Translations under genes and position numbers: made by a program
Part shown: positions 50,464-62,129 of the stretch, piece after piece
Layout: each line of letters begins with the position of its first letter
Position numbering within the stretch: the first letter of the stretch is position 1
Origin: Vickermania ingenoplastis
Taxonomy: Eukaryota; Euglenozoa; Kinetoplastea; Trypanosomatida; Trypanosomatidae
Assembly (NCBI GenBank): GCA_010157825.1
Contig: VFSE01000211.1
Location: 558,001 to 622,000 of the forward strand
Length of the DNA stretch: 64,000 bases
Reading direction: 5' to 3'
Notes under the pieces: generated by a model
The model's input: the letters and a program-made list of their open reading frames with translations, nothing else
What the model was told of the DNA's origin: nothing
The model's database searches: none

Positions 50464-52008
50464 CTAGCCCTCTATGATACAGCACTGAAGTCGAAAGCAT
50501 TTCCGGTCTGCTTCGCTTAGGCTCTCCCAGTCCGTTCGCCGGACAGGTCGAGTGATATCCCACGGTTGAGGAGTTGCCCCATGAGCTTTCTTGCATCGCG
50601 AGGCAGTGTGAATGGCCCTACTATCGGGTATGGTGGACGACGATGGGCGGGATGTGGCGCACAGACGAAAAAAAGAGTTCAAGCTTGGAATTCGTTCTCG
50701 AGAGGCTTTGAGTAGCATGAAAGCAGTGGATAGGAGTCCTTGCTCGGCGGCGATGGTCAGCGCATCTCGCTGGAGCCAGTCACGGGCACCCCATTCCGGC
50801 GGCTTGTCTCCGGTATAAGGATTCTCCAGGCGGTTGAGCATCATGCTCAAGATTCGCACTACATCTTCTTCTGCACATCCACCAGAGAGAAGCATGTGAA
50901 GCCCAGTGCGGTCGCAGTCATCCGTAGCAGAAAAGTCAATAGGATCGGTGGTGGACAGACAGACACAAACCTGTGGGACGGCACCCTTCTCAATCAACTG
51001 GTGGAGCAACGGCATCCCAGAGAGCGGGTCTGCGAAACACACATCACCACCAGCAAATACGGCAGCTTGAACAGCTGCCAAATCGGGGTGTCGCTGCCAG
51101 CAGAGTCGGCATAGGCTTGCTGTTGGAGCTGAAGCACGGATGCACGGTGTCTCCCCGAGATCAAAAAAACGCTGTTCCGCTCCTAGTGCATCCCAGTCCC
51201 ACTGCCACACCACACCACCCTTCAAGGAGATGCTTCCGCCTGTGCGCTTATTGGTGGGGGAAGAAGGTACGGAAAAAGCAGCGGTGTTCATGTATTGCTG
51301 GAACGACAGCGAAGCAGATAAGACAGGCCATAGAACTGAGAGTTGCTGTAACCGAGCAGCCCGCCGTACCAGATGATCACTGGTGATGGGGTCCTGTTGC
51401 CCCCAATCTACTACATCTGACTCCCCTACACGGCTGTCCAGTCGGTCCACGATGTTTTGCATGAGATCAGAAGTGGTGGCCGAAGCGGCTGTGGAGTACG
51501 TGGCGGAGAGAAGTGGTGCATGAAGCCTTCCTACAACGGTAAAGTCAATCTGGAATCGAGGTAGCATCACGGCAGCCTCGCTCGTGAGATGGTGGGTGTC
51601 CTCCAGGCCAAGACACGCACGCGCGCCTCTCACACACCCTCGCTGGCAGAGAAGTTCAAATATCGAGTACCGAGGTCGGGCTGTCTTTTCCCTTTTCTGT
51701 GGTAAGGTGTCTACGAAGGCGCCGGAAAAGAATGTAGGAACAGCCACCCCGTTTTGTGTAGCACACTCGTCCGGCACAAGAAAAAACGGGTCGGCACCAC
51801 GCTTTACTGCTGCAGCTACCTCATTGGCGGGGGGGGTCCAGTCTGTCTCGCGACACAGAAGTAGCAGCTGCAGGGTGGCATCTGTTGCTCTGGCGCTAGA
51901 TATCCGCGTCCTGCTGCTGCTTACAGGGGGAGCCTTGGGCTTCACTTCGAGGTTTGGTCTATGAAACATCTCTGTTGCATGCAAAGGAGCCCGGGGGGTG
52001 AAGGGCAT
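50464..52008 (-). CDS. Ankyrin-like repeat protein (514 aa), paralogue of the gene at the right edge
   Basis: The ATG at 52008 opens the frame; a second Met 13 residues on could be the real start. The protein has loosely ankyrin-like helix pairs, clearest in the C-terminal half: MPLLHQLIEKGAVPQVCVCL, then DFSATDDCDRTGLHMLLSGG and DALTIAAEQGLLSTAFMLLK, with the G-x-T/L-H-x-L-L pattern. A Cys-rich piece, SLCRLCWQRHPDLAAVQAAV, marks the start of that half. The C-terminal tail (PVRRTDWESLSEADRKCF) matches the tail of the partial gene at 63463-64000 (VRRSDWAKLAAEDQNW), so both belong to one family. Ankyrin folds mediate protein binding; the partner is unknown. It is complete and the last intact gene of the minus-strand cluster. 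Confidence 0.65.
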   Translation of the reverse strand: MPFTPRAPLHATEMFHRPNLEVKPKAPPVSSSRTRISSARATDATLQLLLLCRETDWTPPANEVAAAVKRGADPFFLVPDECATQNGVAVPTFFSGAFVDTLPQKREKTARPRYSIFELLCQRGCVRGARACLGLEDTHHLTSEAAVMLPRFQIDFTVVGRLHAPLLSATYSTAASATTSDLMQNIVDRLDSRVGESDVVDWGQQDPITSDHLVRRAARLQQLSVLWPVLSASLSFQQYMNTAAFSVPSSPTNKRTGGSISLKGGVVWQWDWDALGAEQRFFDLGETPCIRASAPTASLCRLCWQRHPDLAAVQAAVFAGGDVCFADPLSGMPLLHQLIEKGAVPQVCVCLSTTDPIDFSATDDCDRTGLHMLLSGGCAEEDVVRILSMMLNRLENPYTGDKPPEWGARDWLQRDALTIAAEQGLLSTAFMLLKASRERIPSLNSFFRLCATSRPSSSTIPDSRAIHTASRCKKAHGATPQPWDITRPVRRTDWESLSEADRKCFRLQCCIIEG

Positions 52009-53048
52009 ATATGTATTATTTATTGTTTCAAGGGAAGATACATGTCGCTCGACGTAGTCAGGTAGAGTGAAGGCACAAGGAAAAATAGCTCGGGGAGGGC
52101 TGTATACTATTGTAGTTCTGTTTGTGTGTGTGTGTGGCGAGGTACAGAGGGGTCGAATTATTTCCCGGGGGCTTTCAAGGGCTGGGACTTACCTATATCT
52201 CAGTTGTCTTAGTAAACGCCTGAATGAAACTACTCGAGAAAATCAAAAGCGTTGATGGAGACCAGTGATAACTAAAAAAGCAAGAAATGTTGCAATCAGC
52301 ACTTCTTTGGCGGAGATGACGCGGTGGAAGGTATAACGAGCAGAAAGAGATACAGTTTCTTTTTTTTGTTTGTTTGTTTGTTTGTTTTCTTTGAAGGTTT
52401 AGCGTACTCGAATTTCATATTCTCTGTTATACATCAGGTACGGACAGTAAAAGTCTAGTGTGTTCTTCTTTGATTACATTATTTTTCATCTTTTTCTTTT
52501 CGGGGTGGGTATGGGAGGATCCAAACTTGGAATTTAAAAAAAAAAAAAAAAAAAACTGCACCACAGTACTTTTGCATCTTATAAGGTGAGTGACAGGAAG
52601 GAAATGATAAGTACATACATATATAAATACATACCTATGTAGCGCAACTAAATAGTATATCATCTACTAGGACTACTTAGAACCCATTGTTGCACATTTT
52701 ATGAATCTACTGCACTCAATGCAAGAGGGGGAAAGGAAGAAATAGACTGACTGACTTCTTTTTTTATTCTTTGTACTCCATTTCTCACACAGGGGAACAT
52801 CCACTGACCATAATAATAATAATAATAATAGTAGCAATAAGAATAAATAATATCAGTAACAAATAATATTAATATTAACAATCAAAGCTATAAATAAATG
52901 AATAATACATGTATAGAATTAAAAGATATTTTAAATTACAAATTATCGCTTCTTTTTTTTGTACTATTTATCCACCTTTTTTTCTCGTGCATTCATTCTT
53001 TATTATTCACTCTTCATGCGTACTGCACTCGTCATTCCAATCACTGCA
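52009..53048 (-). other. Spacer between ankyrin-like and receptor-cyclase-like genes
   Basis: No gene. It holds a GT repeat at 52121-52136, a TTTG repeat near 52366-52388, an A-run at 52537-52555 (a minus-strand T-tract) and an ATA repeat at 52810-52830. The sequence around 52850-52960 is very AT-rich. Confidence 0.5.
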
Positions 53049-56000
53049 TTAATAATACGATTCCGTATCCATCTGGTCGTCTACGGTGAAGGTGGTTTCC
53101 GCTTCGCTTTGATGTCCACCGGGATCTCCACTTTCGGTTTCGGTAGGTGCCGCGGCAGCACCCGCGCTGTACGATACAAGCTCCGCCACCCTGGTCGACA
53201 GTTCCACGCAATACGCCTCTTCATTCTCATACGTCGACGAGGAGGGAGCCGATTCGCCCAACGACAGCAGCATCGACACCAGCAAATCCATTCGCCGCTG
53301 TATGGGTACCTTGTCAAAGAGTTGTCGAATGAACTTGTACGGATTATGAACCAAAATGGTCCCCATAGAGAGCGTTTCCTCATCTCTTCCATCAGCGCCC
53401 ACCACACCGGTAATCGCATACACGCCGAACCAGCCTCGCTCATTAGACTTCTTCGCTCGATTGTGCATCGACAAGGAAGGGAGGCGTACTGGACGAAAGT
53501 AAACGGCTCGTACCAGCTCACCCTCGGGTTCCGACAGGGCATACCAGGTGGTTTCTGATACCATGATGTTCCCACTGCAGAGGTTCACCGCAAGGTGCCC
53601 AGCCTCCATCACGCACCACCCGCGGAACTTTCCAATACGATACGCGCCTTCCCTCACCACCTCCACCGTGCACATCCCCGTGGCTACTCCCATGCGGATC
53701 GGCATCACAGGCACAGGCTCCGCCACGGGGTCCGCGGGCTGCAGCCGCAGCTCCGACACGGCTTTCCGTACCGCCAGGCAGCAGTTCACCACTGCGAATG
53801 GACTGTTCGAGATACCAAGGATGCTCGCACCGCAGTTATCCGTCTCGTAGACGGCATAATAGATCATCGCCTGGTGAACGATCTTGTTCAGCTCTTTCCG
53901 TGCACGATCCCCACCCTTCTTGCCGTGTTGTGTGATCACATCGGCCAGGACCTCATCCAGCCAGAACGTCACAGCCGTCAGGGGCACGTTTGCTGGTGGC
54001 ATGTTCGACAGGTAACCCAGTGCGAAACAGCACAACAGGCATAGGGGAAGCAGCAGGAGCCAAAGCAGCACGGCGGACACAAGACCCAGAACGAGGACCC
54101 CACCCGCCGCACCCCAATTGCCGCCGGACATGGTAGGGGGCATCGTTGAGGTGCTGGTGGAGCTCGTCGAAGTCGTGGAAGACGTGGAGCTGCTCGAAGA
54201 TGTGGAAGACGTTGAACTCGTGGAAGACGTCGAACTCGTGGAAGTCGAGGAGCTGGTCGTACTCGTGGAAGTTGTGGTGGTGGTCAGGTGAGGTGTCAGT
54301 GTTGAGATGGCTGTGGTCCCTGCTCCTCTGGCAACAGCCTCTGGCATGTATGTGATCCTGGCAGAGGGGTTGAACACCTGTTCCATACTAACGAACCGAG
54401 CGTTCATCGCACCGACGTTTGTCGGCCCGTCGCAGAACACATCGCCCGTGCTGGACGTCGTAGTGGGGCACTCTATGTTCGAGAAGCGCAGCGGCAGGCC
54501 CAGAATGTCGAACTCCTGCTGGCGGTAAATGCCGGCAGACAAGCTGGCGGAATCCACATCGTCGCTCGCAGCAGCAGCCTCCCGCAGCATGTGGAGCGCA
54601 AGAAACAGCGTCAGGTGTGCCGGGGTGTAGGCGGATGGGCTCGCCGTGGTGTGGAACGCCTTCAGCAGCGGCGATGCGGCCTCCTGTGCCGCGTTCCCTG
54701 TCCACAGCGGCAGGTTCGTCACCGTGAAGAGCCTTGCCTGCACGCTGGAAGCCTGCGACTGGAACGCTTGCACCAGGCTTGTGTACAGAATGGTGAAGTC
54801 CGGCGCAGCAACGAGAACCGAGGCGCCTGGTGCAGATTGAAGAAACGAAACGACCGAACCTGCGTATTCAAAAGCAGCACTCTGGCCGGCAGGTTGAGTG
54901 ACACACATCACCCCGGGCTGGCAGTTACTCGCTACCGAGTCGGCGCCAAGACGCCTGGGTTGGAAGGGGTAGTGATGCATGCTGGACCACTCGCCATCTG
55001 ACACATGGAGGGCTTGTGTGCCAGCCTTCTCCGCAGATGCGCGTGCTGCATAGGCCGCACCGCCGCCTTGAAACGATTGTTGGAGGCGACAATTCCAGAA
55101 TTTTTGTGCGGCCCCGATATACGGCGGTAGTTTCTGCGCCTGCATTTGCGACACAGAAAACAGTGTTGGGGCGCAGTAGTGGTACGCCTCTCCTGGGGGC
55201 GCTGCCGCTTCAATAGGCTCCCCTAGCGCGTAGAAGGTCGTTTGCTGGTAAGTAGGGATCACGTGAAACATGTTAGCCTCGTACGCGAACTTGTCGGCGG
55301 AGGTCAGCTGGACCACGCTGAACTGCATGAAGTTGGTGAGCACCATCGTGTCGGACGCGACGCCCATCAAGATGTCGATGTTTCGGTTTTGCACCGCAGT
55401 GTTTATGGAGCCGGAGTCAGCCGTCGCCGTTACCGTGTCCACGGTTATCTCCACCGCCGGGCGGTTCTCTGTTCGCGGTATATATCCAATCGACTTCACC
55501 ACCGTCTTGGCAAGGGTCCCGAGGCCCGTGATCTGGGCCAGCAAGCCATCGGAACTCTCCAGCACGGTGACCAGCAGCGGCACCGGCAGGTCGTTGTTCT
55601 TCATGTAGCAGCTCGACTGCGGGATGGCCAGGCGTTAGTTCCCATCTGCGTACTTCGTGGTCGACACGTGGGGGGAAGTGGATGTCAAGCCAACCTCGTA
55701 GATCCACGCCGTGCGCCCGCCCTGGTTGCAGTTGCACCCAGAGTTCTCGTCCCCTGTGATGGAGCACTCGCCCGAGTAGCCGCCCAGCTGGAAGTCCGTC
55801 CCGATTGTCCACGACCGCACCGCGCCGGGGCCCAGCAAGAAGTTCTGGAAGCTCTTGTTCGTGCACGTCAGCCCCGACTTGTCCATCGCCTGGTAAATGC
55901 TCACCACCATCGTTCCGATCAGCCACCCTGCAACAGAGAACAGCTGTTCAATGGGCCCAGTAGTGCTGATGGTTCCAGAGTACTGCGAGTTGAACAGCTT

Positions 56001-56933
56001 GATGTACCCCAAGCTGGTATCCTGTGCCATTTGATTCGGAAATGTGATGAAGAGGCGCTGCGAACTGTATCGCAGGTTCCTCCCGATGATGACATTCACG
56101 AGATTCGCCATAGAATAGAACCCGGTGAACATGATCATGCTGCCGCTCATCGCGTTGTCTTTCACCACGTTCGTCGAAAAGCTGTCCGGGGCGTAGTACA
56201 GCATGGCGGCCTGGGCATTGAGCGCGGTAAACGCGGAGTACGAGTCAGAATAGGCATTGAATACAAAGTAGTTCGTATCCAGGATATAACCGGCAGACTT
56301 CAGATACGCGGCCATCAAGTCGTTGGCCTGAGCGCCGTAGGCGCTTATATACTTGCTGCCTCCAATCAGCGCCACTCGTTTCAGGCGCAACTGATGGACA
56401 ATATACCGAATCGCGAGGCCGCTCTGGATCATTTCATCCGCCTGAGTGAAGTACCCCAGTTTGTTCCACGACCGGTGCGTCATCCCGCATGTGAAAGAGC
56501 CGAGGTTCATGATGTTGTACTTCGCGCATTTTTCGCTCGGGTCCATCGCGTCATCGATATCGATCGACTGTGTGATGCCTACCACGCACATGGTACTGGA
56601 AGTGACGCTATCACTCGGATACGAAGAATCCGCATCTTTAACGCTGATCTGGAGGTTTCTTTCTTGATCGAATGCAGCCTGCATTCCAGCATTTACATAC
56701 TCGCACTCCTTCACATCTCGCCGTGTTTTTGATCGCATCCACACCACCGAAGCACTACCACAGCTCTTGCCCGATGCCAGTAGAAGCGGGGCGAGGGGGG
56801 AGGAGGAGGAATGGCCCCATGGGGAAAGTGGCGTCGGCGTCCATAGGCAAACAAGCGCCAGCAGCGCCACGAGGGCTAACGCCGTAGCATGCGGCGCTGC
56901 TCTGAAGCGACACCCGTGGGGAAGATCCGACAT
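53049..56933 (-). CDS. Receptor-type adenylate cyclase-like protein with degenerate cyclase domain; one in-frame stop
   Basis: Read from ATG 56933 the frame runs 432 codons to a TAA at 55635-55637 and then continues in the same frame to 53049, 1295 codons in all, which is a normal length for kinetoplastid receptor cyclases. Order of parts: a signal/anchor helix at about 15-32; a periplasmic-binding-like ectodomain (NLGSFTCG, IRYIVHQLRLKRVALIGGS and on) spanning both sides of the stop; a Ser/Thr-only stalk near 880-935; one transmembrane span at about 942-972; a cyclase-like domain at about 985-1200. That domain keeps the IRMGVATGMCTVEVV strand and the SGNIMVSETTWYALS segment. However, the first metal Asp motif (FTDIE) is replaced by TFWLDE, the second (GDSF) by GISNS, and the N-x-x-x-R pair is absent, so it is probably inactive. 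The stop could be a null mutation or an error. Expected location: surface or flagellar membrane. Confidence 0.75.
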
Positions 56934-58191
56934 GAGCCCACAGCAGAGTGGAATGGGAATCTAGCCCCTATCTAGACCCTATCGTTTCACTCACGCGCGA
57001 ATCAACTTTTGGAACTCGTCTGTTTGATTTCTTTTGATTATTTATTTATTATTATTTCTCCTTTTTTTTTAGAGAGAAGAGGCAGGTTCGCCAATTAAAA
57101 TATATATATATATATCCGGTGTTGCGCAGCTGGGAGATGCTGATAACGAATACAAATCGGTCACCGAAGCCTGTTTTTTTATTGGCTTGTTCGTCTGCTA
57201 GATTTTCGATCTCTTGCACACAGAGAGCCGGTAACACGTTATAGTAGAAAAAGAATAACTTAAAGGTTATGATGCCACGAAGGCAAGGTCAGTTGTTTTT
57301 TGACGGACAACAGAGTTGAAAAATAACAACAATAAACTACAATAAACTATAATAAATTATAATAAACTATAATAGAAAAGAAAAAGCGAAAGTATGATGG
57401 TCGTATTTCTTTTGTACCGTTATCTTTTCTCTACTGGAAACTATACTTCGACAATAAAAATATTTATGTTTATTAATGAACGAAAAAGGAAAAAGAAAAT
57501 TAAAAAAAAGTCCAGTTCTGATCTGTTGGTTTCTGTGCCGGAAAGTCATGCTCTGTTGAAGGTGTATCTACAATTATAGTACAATAATAGGGTATATACT
57601 ACAATTACAGTACACGTATCTAAGTTGTTTGCTATAGGATGCTGAGCTACCGCGACGGACTTGGTGGAGAGCAGCATACACCGAAAAATAAATCAGAAAC
57701 AGAAAGAGAGAGAGAAAATGAAGACGAAATAGAGCCCAAGAAACTAACTAAAGCTTTCCGCATCGATATTCGTAATTCTGCCCCCTGACGCCCCTGTAGA
57801 GGATGCGTGTCTGCATAGGAGGGAAAAGAACGCAAGAAGACGGCAAGTAGAAGAAGATTGTGTACAAGGAAAGAATCGAAAGAAAATACTTACTCCCGAA
57901 TTTCATTTCTTTTATGGTTGAACACAAAAATACGTGACAGCGATATTTTTTTCTCAAAGCACACACTGGCTATGGGGAGGAGAAAAAAAAATCACCCTGT
58001 ATAATAACCCCTTGGGCTATTTGGAAAAGAATGCTGTTTGCTTTTCTACTCCAGGACGAACAGAAGAAAGAAGATATAAAAAAAAAAGTGTTGGAAAAAA
58101 ACATAAACATAAACATTTTACAAAAAAAAAAGGAAAAAGAAAAAAAAATACGATACGGTAAGAGCCGACACCCACACCTGGGCTCCAAGCA
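56934..58191 (-). other. Spacer between receptor-cyclase-like and alcohol dehydrogenase genes
   Basis: No gene. AT-rich, with a TA repeat at 57101-57114, imperfect tandem copies of AATAAACTATAATAAA at about 57330-57372, a GA repeat near 57703-57716 and A-runs at 58075-58150. Purine-rich sequence on this strand corresponds to minus-strand polypyrimidine tracts. Confidence 0.5.
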
Positions 58192-59373
58192 TTACATCGC
58201 CTTCTTGAAGATGGCAATGATGTCTTCCTTTGTTCCCACACGAGGATTGAAAATACTAGCCAGATCCTTCAGCGCAGCCTCCGCCAGCTGGGGTAAGTCA
58301 GACTCCTTCGCGCCTAGGGGTTTGAACCCTGCAGGGATCTCGAGCTCCTTGCAGAGCTTGTGCATCTCCGCCACAGCGGCGTCGGCGCCCTGGGCGTCGC
58401 TCATCTTGGACACGTCAACGCCCATCGCCTCCGCCACGTCCTTCAGGCGCCCGCCAGCAACCGTCTTGTTGAAGTCCTCCACATGCGGGAGCAGGATGGC
58501 GTTGCACACGCCGTGGGGCAGGTCGTACACAGCACCCATCTGGTGGGCCATGGCGTGCACGTACCCGACCCCGGCGCTGTTGAAGGCCATGCCAGCAAGG
58601 TACTCCGCGTAGCTCATGCCCTCGCGAGCCTCCACATCGCTGCCCTTGAAGGTGGCCGTCACCAGGTGCTTCTTGATCAGACGGATCGCCTGCAGCGCGC
58701 ACGCATCCGTGATGGGCGACGCGAACTTGGACACGTACGCTTCAATGGCGTGCGTCAGCGCATCCATTCCCGTTGCGGCGGTCAGCGCCTTGGGCTGCTT
58801 GAACATCAGCTCGGCGTCGTTCACGGCGATCAGCGGCGTGCACATGTCCGTCCCGATCGGCATCTTCACGCGGCGCTTCTCGTCCGTGATCACGGCGAAG
58901 CGGGTGATCTCGCTGGCGGTACCGGCGGTCGTGTTGACGGCGATCAGGGGGAACTGCGGCTTCTTGGCCTTATCTAGGCCCTCGTAGTCCTCGATCTTCC
59001 CGCCGTTCGTCTGCACAATGGCGATGCCCTTGGCCGCGTCCTGTGGAGAGCCACCGCCCAGGGACAGGATGGAGTCGCACTTGTTCTGGCGCAGCGCCTC
59101 CAGCCCGCTGTTCACGTTGCTCACCGTCGGGTTCGGCTTCACGTCGTCGAACACGGCGTACTCGGTGATCCCGGCCTCCGCCTTGAGGGTGGCCAGCACG
59201 GGCTCCAGCAGGCCCGCCGCGCGGATGCCCTTGTCCGTCACGATCAGCGGCTTCTTGAACGACATCGACTGGATCTTCGGGGCCGCCATCTTCAGGGCGC
59301 CGGCGCCGATGAAGCTCACCGACGGCAGGTAGAAGGCCGAGGCCGCCGTGCAGGGGAAGGTGGAGCGCAGCAT
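58192..59373 (-). CDS. Iron-containing alcohol dehydrogenase, probably mitochondrial (393 aa)
   Basis: The frame opens upstream at 59523, but that part is pyrimidine-tract translation; the ATG at 59373 starts a plausible presequence (MLRSTFPCTAASAFYLPSV, basic and hydroxylated, no acids) and is preferred. The body is a complete group III alcohol dehydrogenase. NAD-binding GGGSPQDAAKG is at 106-116 and TTAGTASEITRFAVIT at 148-163. The metal ligands seen are Asp204 and His208 (GMDALTHAIEAY), His273 (GYVHAMAHQMGA) and His287 (YDLPHG). The family reduces aldehydes or oxidises short-chain alcohols with NAD(P)H, usually with Fe2+. The C-terminus, FKKAM, is not a peroxisomal targeting signal. No defects. 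Close relatives occur in several trypanosomatids and resemble bacterial enzymes, so ancient lateral gain is possible. Confidence 0.9.
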   Translation of the reverse strand: MLRSTFPCTAASAFYLPSVSFIGAGALKMAAPKIQSMSFKKPLIVTDKGIRAAGLLEPVLATLKAEAGITEYAVFDDVKPNPTVSNVNSGLEALRQNKCDSILSLGGGSPQDAAKGIAIVQTNGGKIEDYEGLDKAKKPQFPLIAVNTTAGTASEITRFAVITDEKRRVKMPIGTDMCTPLIAVNDAELMFKQPKALTAATGMDALTHAIEAYVSKFASPITDACALQAIRLIKKHLVTATFKGSDVEAREGMSYAEYLAGMAFNSAGVGYVHAMAHQMGAVYDLPHGVCNAILLPHVEDFNKTVAGGRLKDVAEAMGVDVSKMSDAQGADAAVAEMHKLCKELEIPAGFKPLGAKESDLPQLAEAALKDLASIFNPRVGTKEDIIAIFKKAM

Positions 59374-60025
59374 GATGTGTGTGTATTGTGCCGAAATAGT
59401 CCAAAAGGAAAAAAAGGGGAAGTGGGGGATAGAAGAGATAGAAGAGATGACTTGTGTAGTAGAAGACCACAACAAATATATATTATTTTTAAGAGATGAA
59501 GGAGGGGTGGAATCAGGCAACAAGAAGGATAATCAGAAGAAAAATATGGCGAGAGAATGAAGCTGCGGACAGCATACAGAAGGATGGGGATTACCTCTCC
59601 CCCTTGCCCCACAACTACTAGACAAGAGGAGCAGAAAGCACCTCTGCTGGGGGTGCAGAGAGGAAGGGGGCTTGTGTACTTCTACCTCTTACGCGCTTGT
59701 CGGTGGTGGTTGCTGTTTTGTTTGTTTGCAGGGCACGTATGAAAATACACGAGGCGTTGGAAACCAAACAACGATTGCGTTATCCATTTCCCAGCCCTTC
59801 TCGTCATCGACTGGGCATTTCAGCTCTTCCGAGTCAATGTGGCCGTTAAATGAACAGGTGGAGTGTTCCTCTGGATCCAGCCTTCATCTTTTCTTAACAA
59901 CACTGCTTGGAACAGAGGTTAAGGGGGGGGATAATAGCGATAATTTTATTTTATCTTCTATCTTATCTATTTCGGCTACAACGGTGTACAACAACAACAC
60001 CCTCCCCCCAAAAAAAAAAAAAAAC
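59374..60025 (-). other. Spacer between alcohol dehydrogenase and carrier genes
   Basis: No gene. A purine-rich stretch at 59400-59460 on the plus strand is a minus-strand polypyrimidine tract suited to trans-splicing of the dehydrogenase mRNA. The A-run at 60008-60024 lies directly after the carrier's true stop codon. Confidence 0.5.
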
Positions 60026-60978
60026 TTAACGGCGACACTCAACCAGGTAGTACATGGCCAACTCAAAGGCGTACATCTGTGTGGACATGGCCGCCACCCC
60101 GCGAAGGAGATGGGGAGCAAGTCCCTTGTAAAACCCGAGAATTCCGTCGCGCGTATACACACATGTATGGCCGTAGGAAGTACGTGAAAGTGATGGTAGG
60201 TACCAGACGATTTGTTCACCGTTCGAAGATGATTCATGACGACGTTGTACGGGTAGGTCAGCGTGGCAGCCGTCAGTTTCGACACCATTGTCAGGGAGAC
60301 CACGGAAAGCGAAGCAGCAGCAAACGAGCCGCCGTCACGTAAAGTTGGGCACTCGGTCTTCCGCCGCAAGTACTCGTACAACGTCCAGAACGTACCCTCT
60401 TCCACAACGCGCCCGAGAGTGTTGGTGAGCGTTCCCCGGTAGAAGCCTTTACAGCCCTCTGCTCGCCATATATTTCTGGCCACCTCCCTGAATCCAATGT
60501 GGTCGACTACTTGCACCTGTGTGCGGATAACGAACAGAGGGGAGACAACGGCGTTAGTCGTCACGACCGCCCCAGAAGCGCTCAGAAATGGTATGAAGCG
60601 CGTGTCGATATGAAATCGGCTCGGATCAGCGCTCAGGTGGGTCCTGAGGTAGCGGTAGGTGGGAAAATAGACCGCAAGCGACGGAACGGTGGCGATGACG
60701 TTCGCACCGAGACCCCGCGTGAGGGTATGGAAAATTCCGTTCTGCAGCAGCTCCTTCGCCGTGCGAAGAAGGCTCTTGTGGCTCTTTCCCGTTGCCCCGG
60801 TGCCGGCGCTGAGTCGAACCCGAAGGGTGTCCAACGGATTGGTGACACACACGCCCGCCACGCCGGACAATCCGCCGGCCACCATCGGTAGCACGCGCTC
60901 CTCCAACGGGGAGAGCTTACTGCTGCGCACGGGAGGCGGTGTGTCACTTGCCTCAGCAGCACGCCTAGCAGCACCCAT
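60026..60978 (-). CDS. Mitochondrial carrier family protein (C-terminus frame-broken at a GT run)
   Basis: From ATG 60978, three homologous repeats of about 100 residues, each a helix pair. Signature P-x-D/E-x-x-K/R motifs: NPLDTLRVR at about 47-55 (canonical), SPLFVIRTQ near 145 (degenerate) and YPYNVVMNHL near 245 (degenerate). Gly-rich turns such as GCKGFYRGTL follow. In the frame as written the last 90 residues turn into nonsense after THVC-like sequence near 60160. Shifting at the ACACAC/GTGTGT run (60157-60162) restores YTRDGILGFYKGLAPHLLRG and a terminal helix ending VECRR with TAA at 60026-60028, typical of the sixth helix. So the true gene end is 60026. The carrier moves a metabolite across the inner mitochondrial membrane; the substrate cannot be read from this. 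The break is probably a repeat-length error or recent mutation. Confidence 0.8.
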
Positions 60979-62129
60979 GTTGATGCGGAACTCTTTCTTC
61001 TTCTTCTTTTTTCTTCTGTTCCTGCGGTCTTATTCTGAAGAAATAAGAACAATGTTCAGAAAGAAACCAGCAAGAAGGGAAAGGAAGGGAAGGGAGGGGA
61101 AAGGCAAAGAAAGTGAGAGAGTGAGCTGGATAGAGATCTGTTGAAGAGATGTGAAAGCTCATTCCACGAACCTCGCACCACAGCGCCGGATATCTGTCGC
61201 CAATAATAATAATAAAAAATAATAATAATAAGGTATGGCGAGTGCAGGATAAAGAAGAGCATCTGCGGATATTATGGGAAGCGTCCAACAGGTGGAGTGG
61301 GAAGAGATGAGCCTATCCGCAATAGACATAAACATAAACATGAAAAATTGGAACAACAACAAAAAAAAAATGGGTACACAATTCTACCAAAGTTTATATA
61401 TATATCGAATGCAGATGAAACTGGTGACAGTGTGTTGCGTGCCGTCGGCGGGACGATCAAAAAAGGGTAAAACAAAAAGCGATCCTCTGAAGGATTTCCT
61501 TATATCTGTTTCTGTTTGTAATACATTCCAATAGGAGTAACGTACAGCATTCCGAAATAATAGATAGTCTTATTTTCTTTTATAGCGGACGACACGAAGA
61601 AACCATTTCCGCACGCACAGCACACATCCGATCCGTCTTTTAAGTAGCACAGCGAGAGCCGTAGGATCCTTCTCTCTCCTTCACACTCAAAAAAAAAAAA
61701 AAAACAGAAACTATGCAGAAAAACTCTTTCTTACCTGTTTTTTTTTTTTAATTCTCTCCGTTCGTTTGTTCGTTCAGCAAAGCAGGCGCGAAGATTGAAT
61801 GAAATGGAACCGCACCAGCCAGCCGAATCTTCGGGCTAGGGTCGGGAGGTAGAAACAGAAAAGGGAAGAAGGGGGAAAAGAACTGAAAAAACTGAAAAAA
61901 AGAAATACAGCTCGGTATCAGTCCGGGAACTCTTTTGGTTATTATTATTATTATTATTTCATGTTATTATTTTTGTGTGTGTGTGTGTGTCTTTTCTTTC
62001 TTTTACTCATCCGGCTCTGGATGTGACTCTGCCTCTCTCTCTCTCTCTCTTTTTCTTTTTTTTTTGGTTTATATATATCATGGTTTATATAAGAACGTTT
62101 CTTTTTAATTTTTTCTTTCTCAGATCCCC
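60979..62129 (-). other. Spacer between carrier and epimerase genes
   Basis: No gene. Purine-rich block at 61060-61125 (minus-strand polypyrimidine tract for the carrier), AAT repeats at 61202-61230, A-run at 61689-61704, ATT repeat at 61939-61958, GT repeat at 61974-61990 and CT repeat at 62033-62051. Confidence 0.5.

Noticed and set aside
55242-56732. 496-codon plus-strand frame opposite the receptor-cyclase-like gene
   Set aside because: Antisense shadow: Arg/His/Val-rich with no domain, while the minus strand has recognisable receptor motifs.
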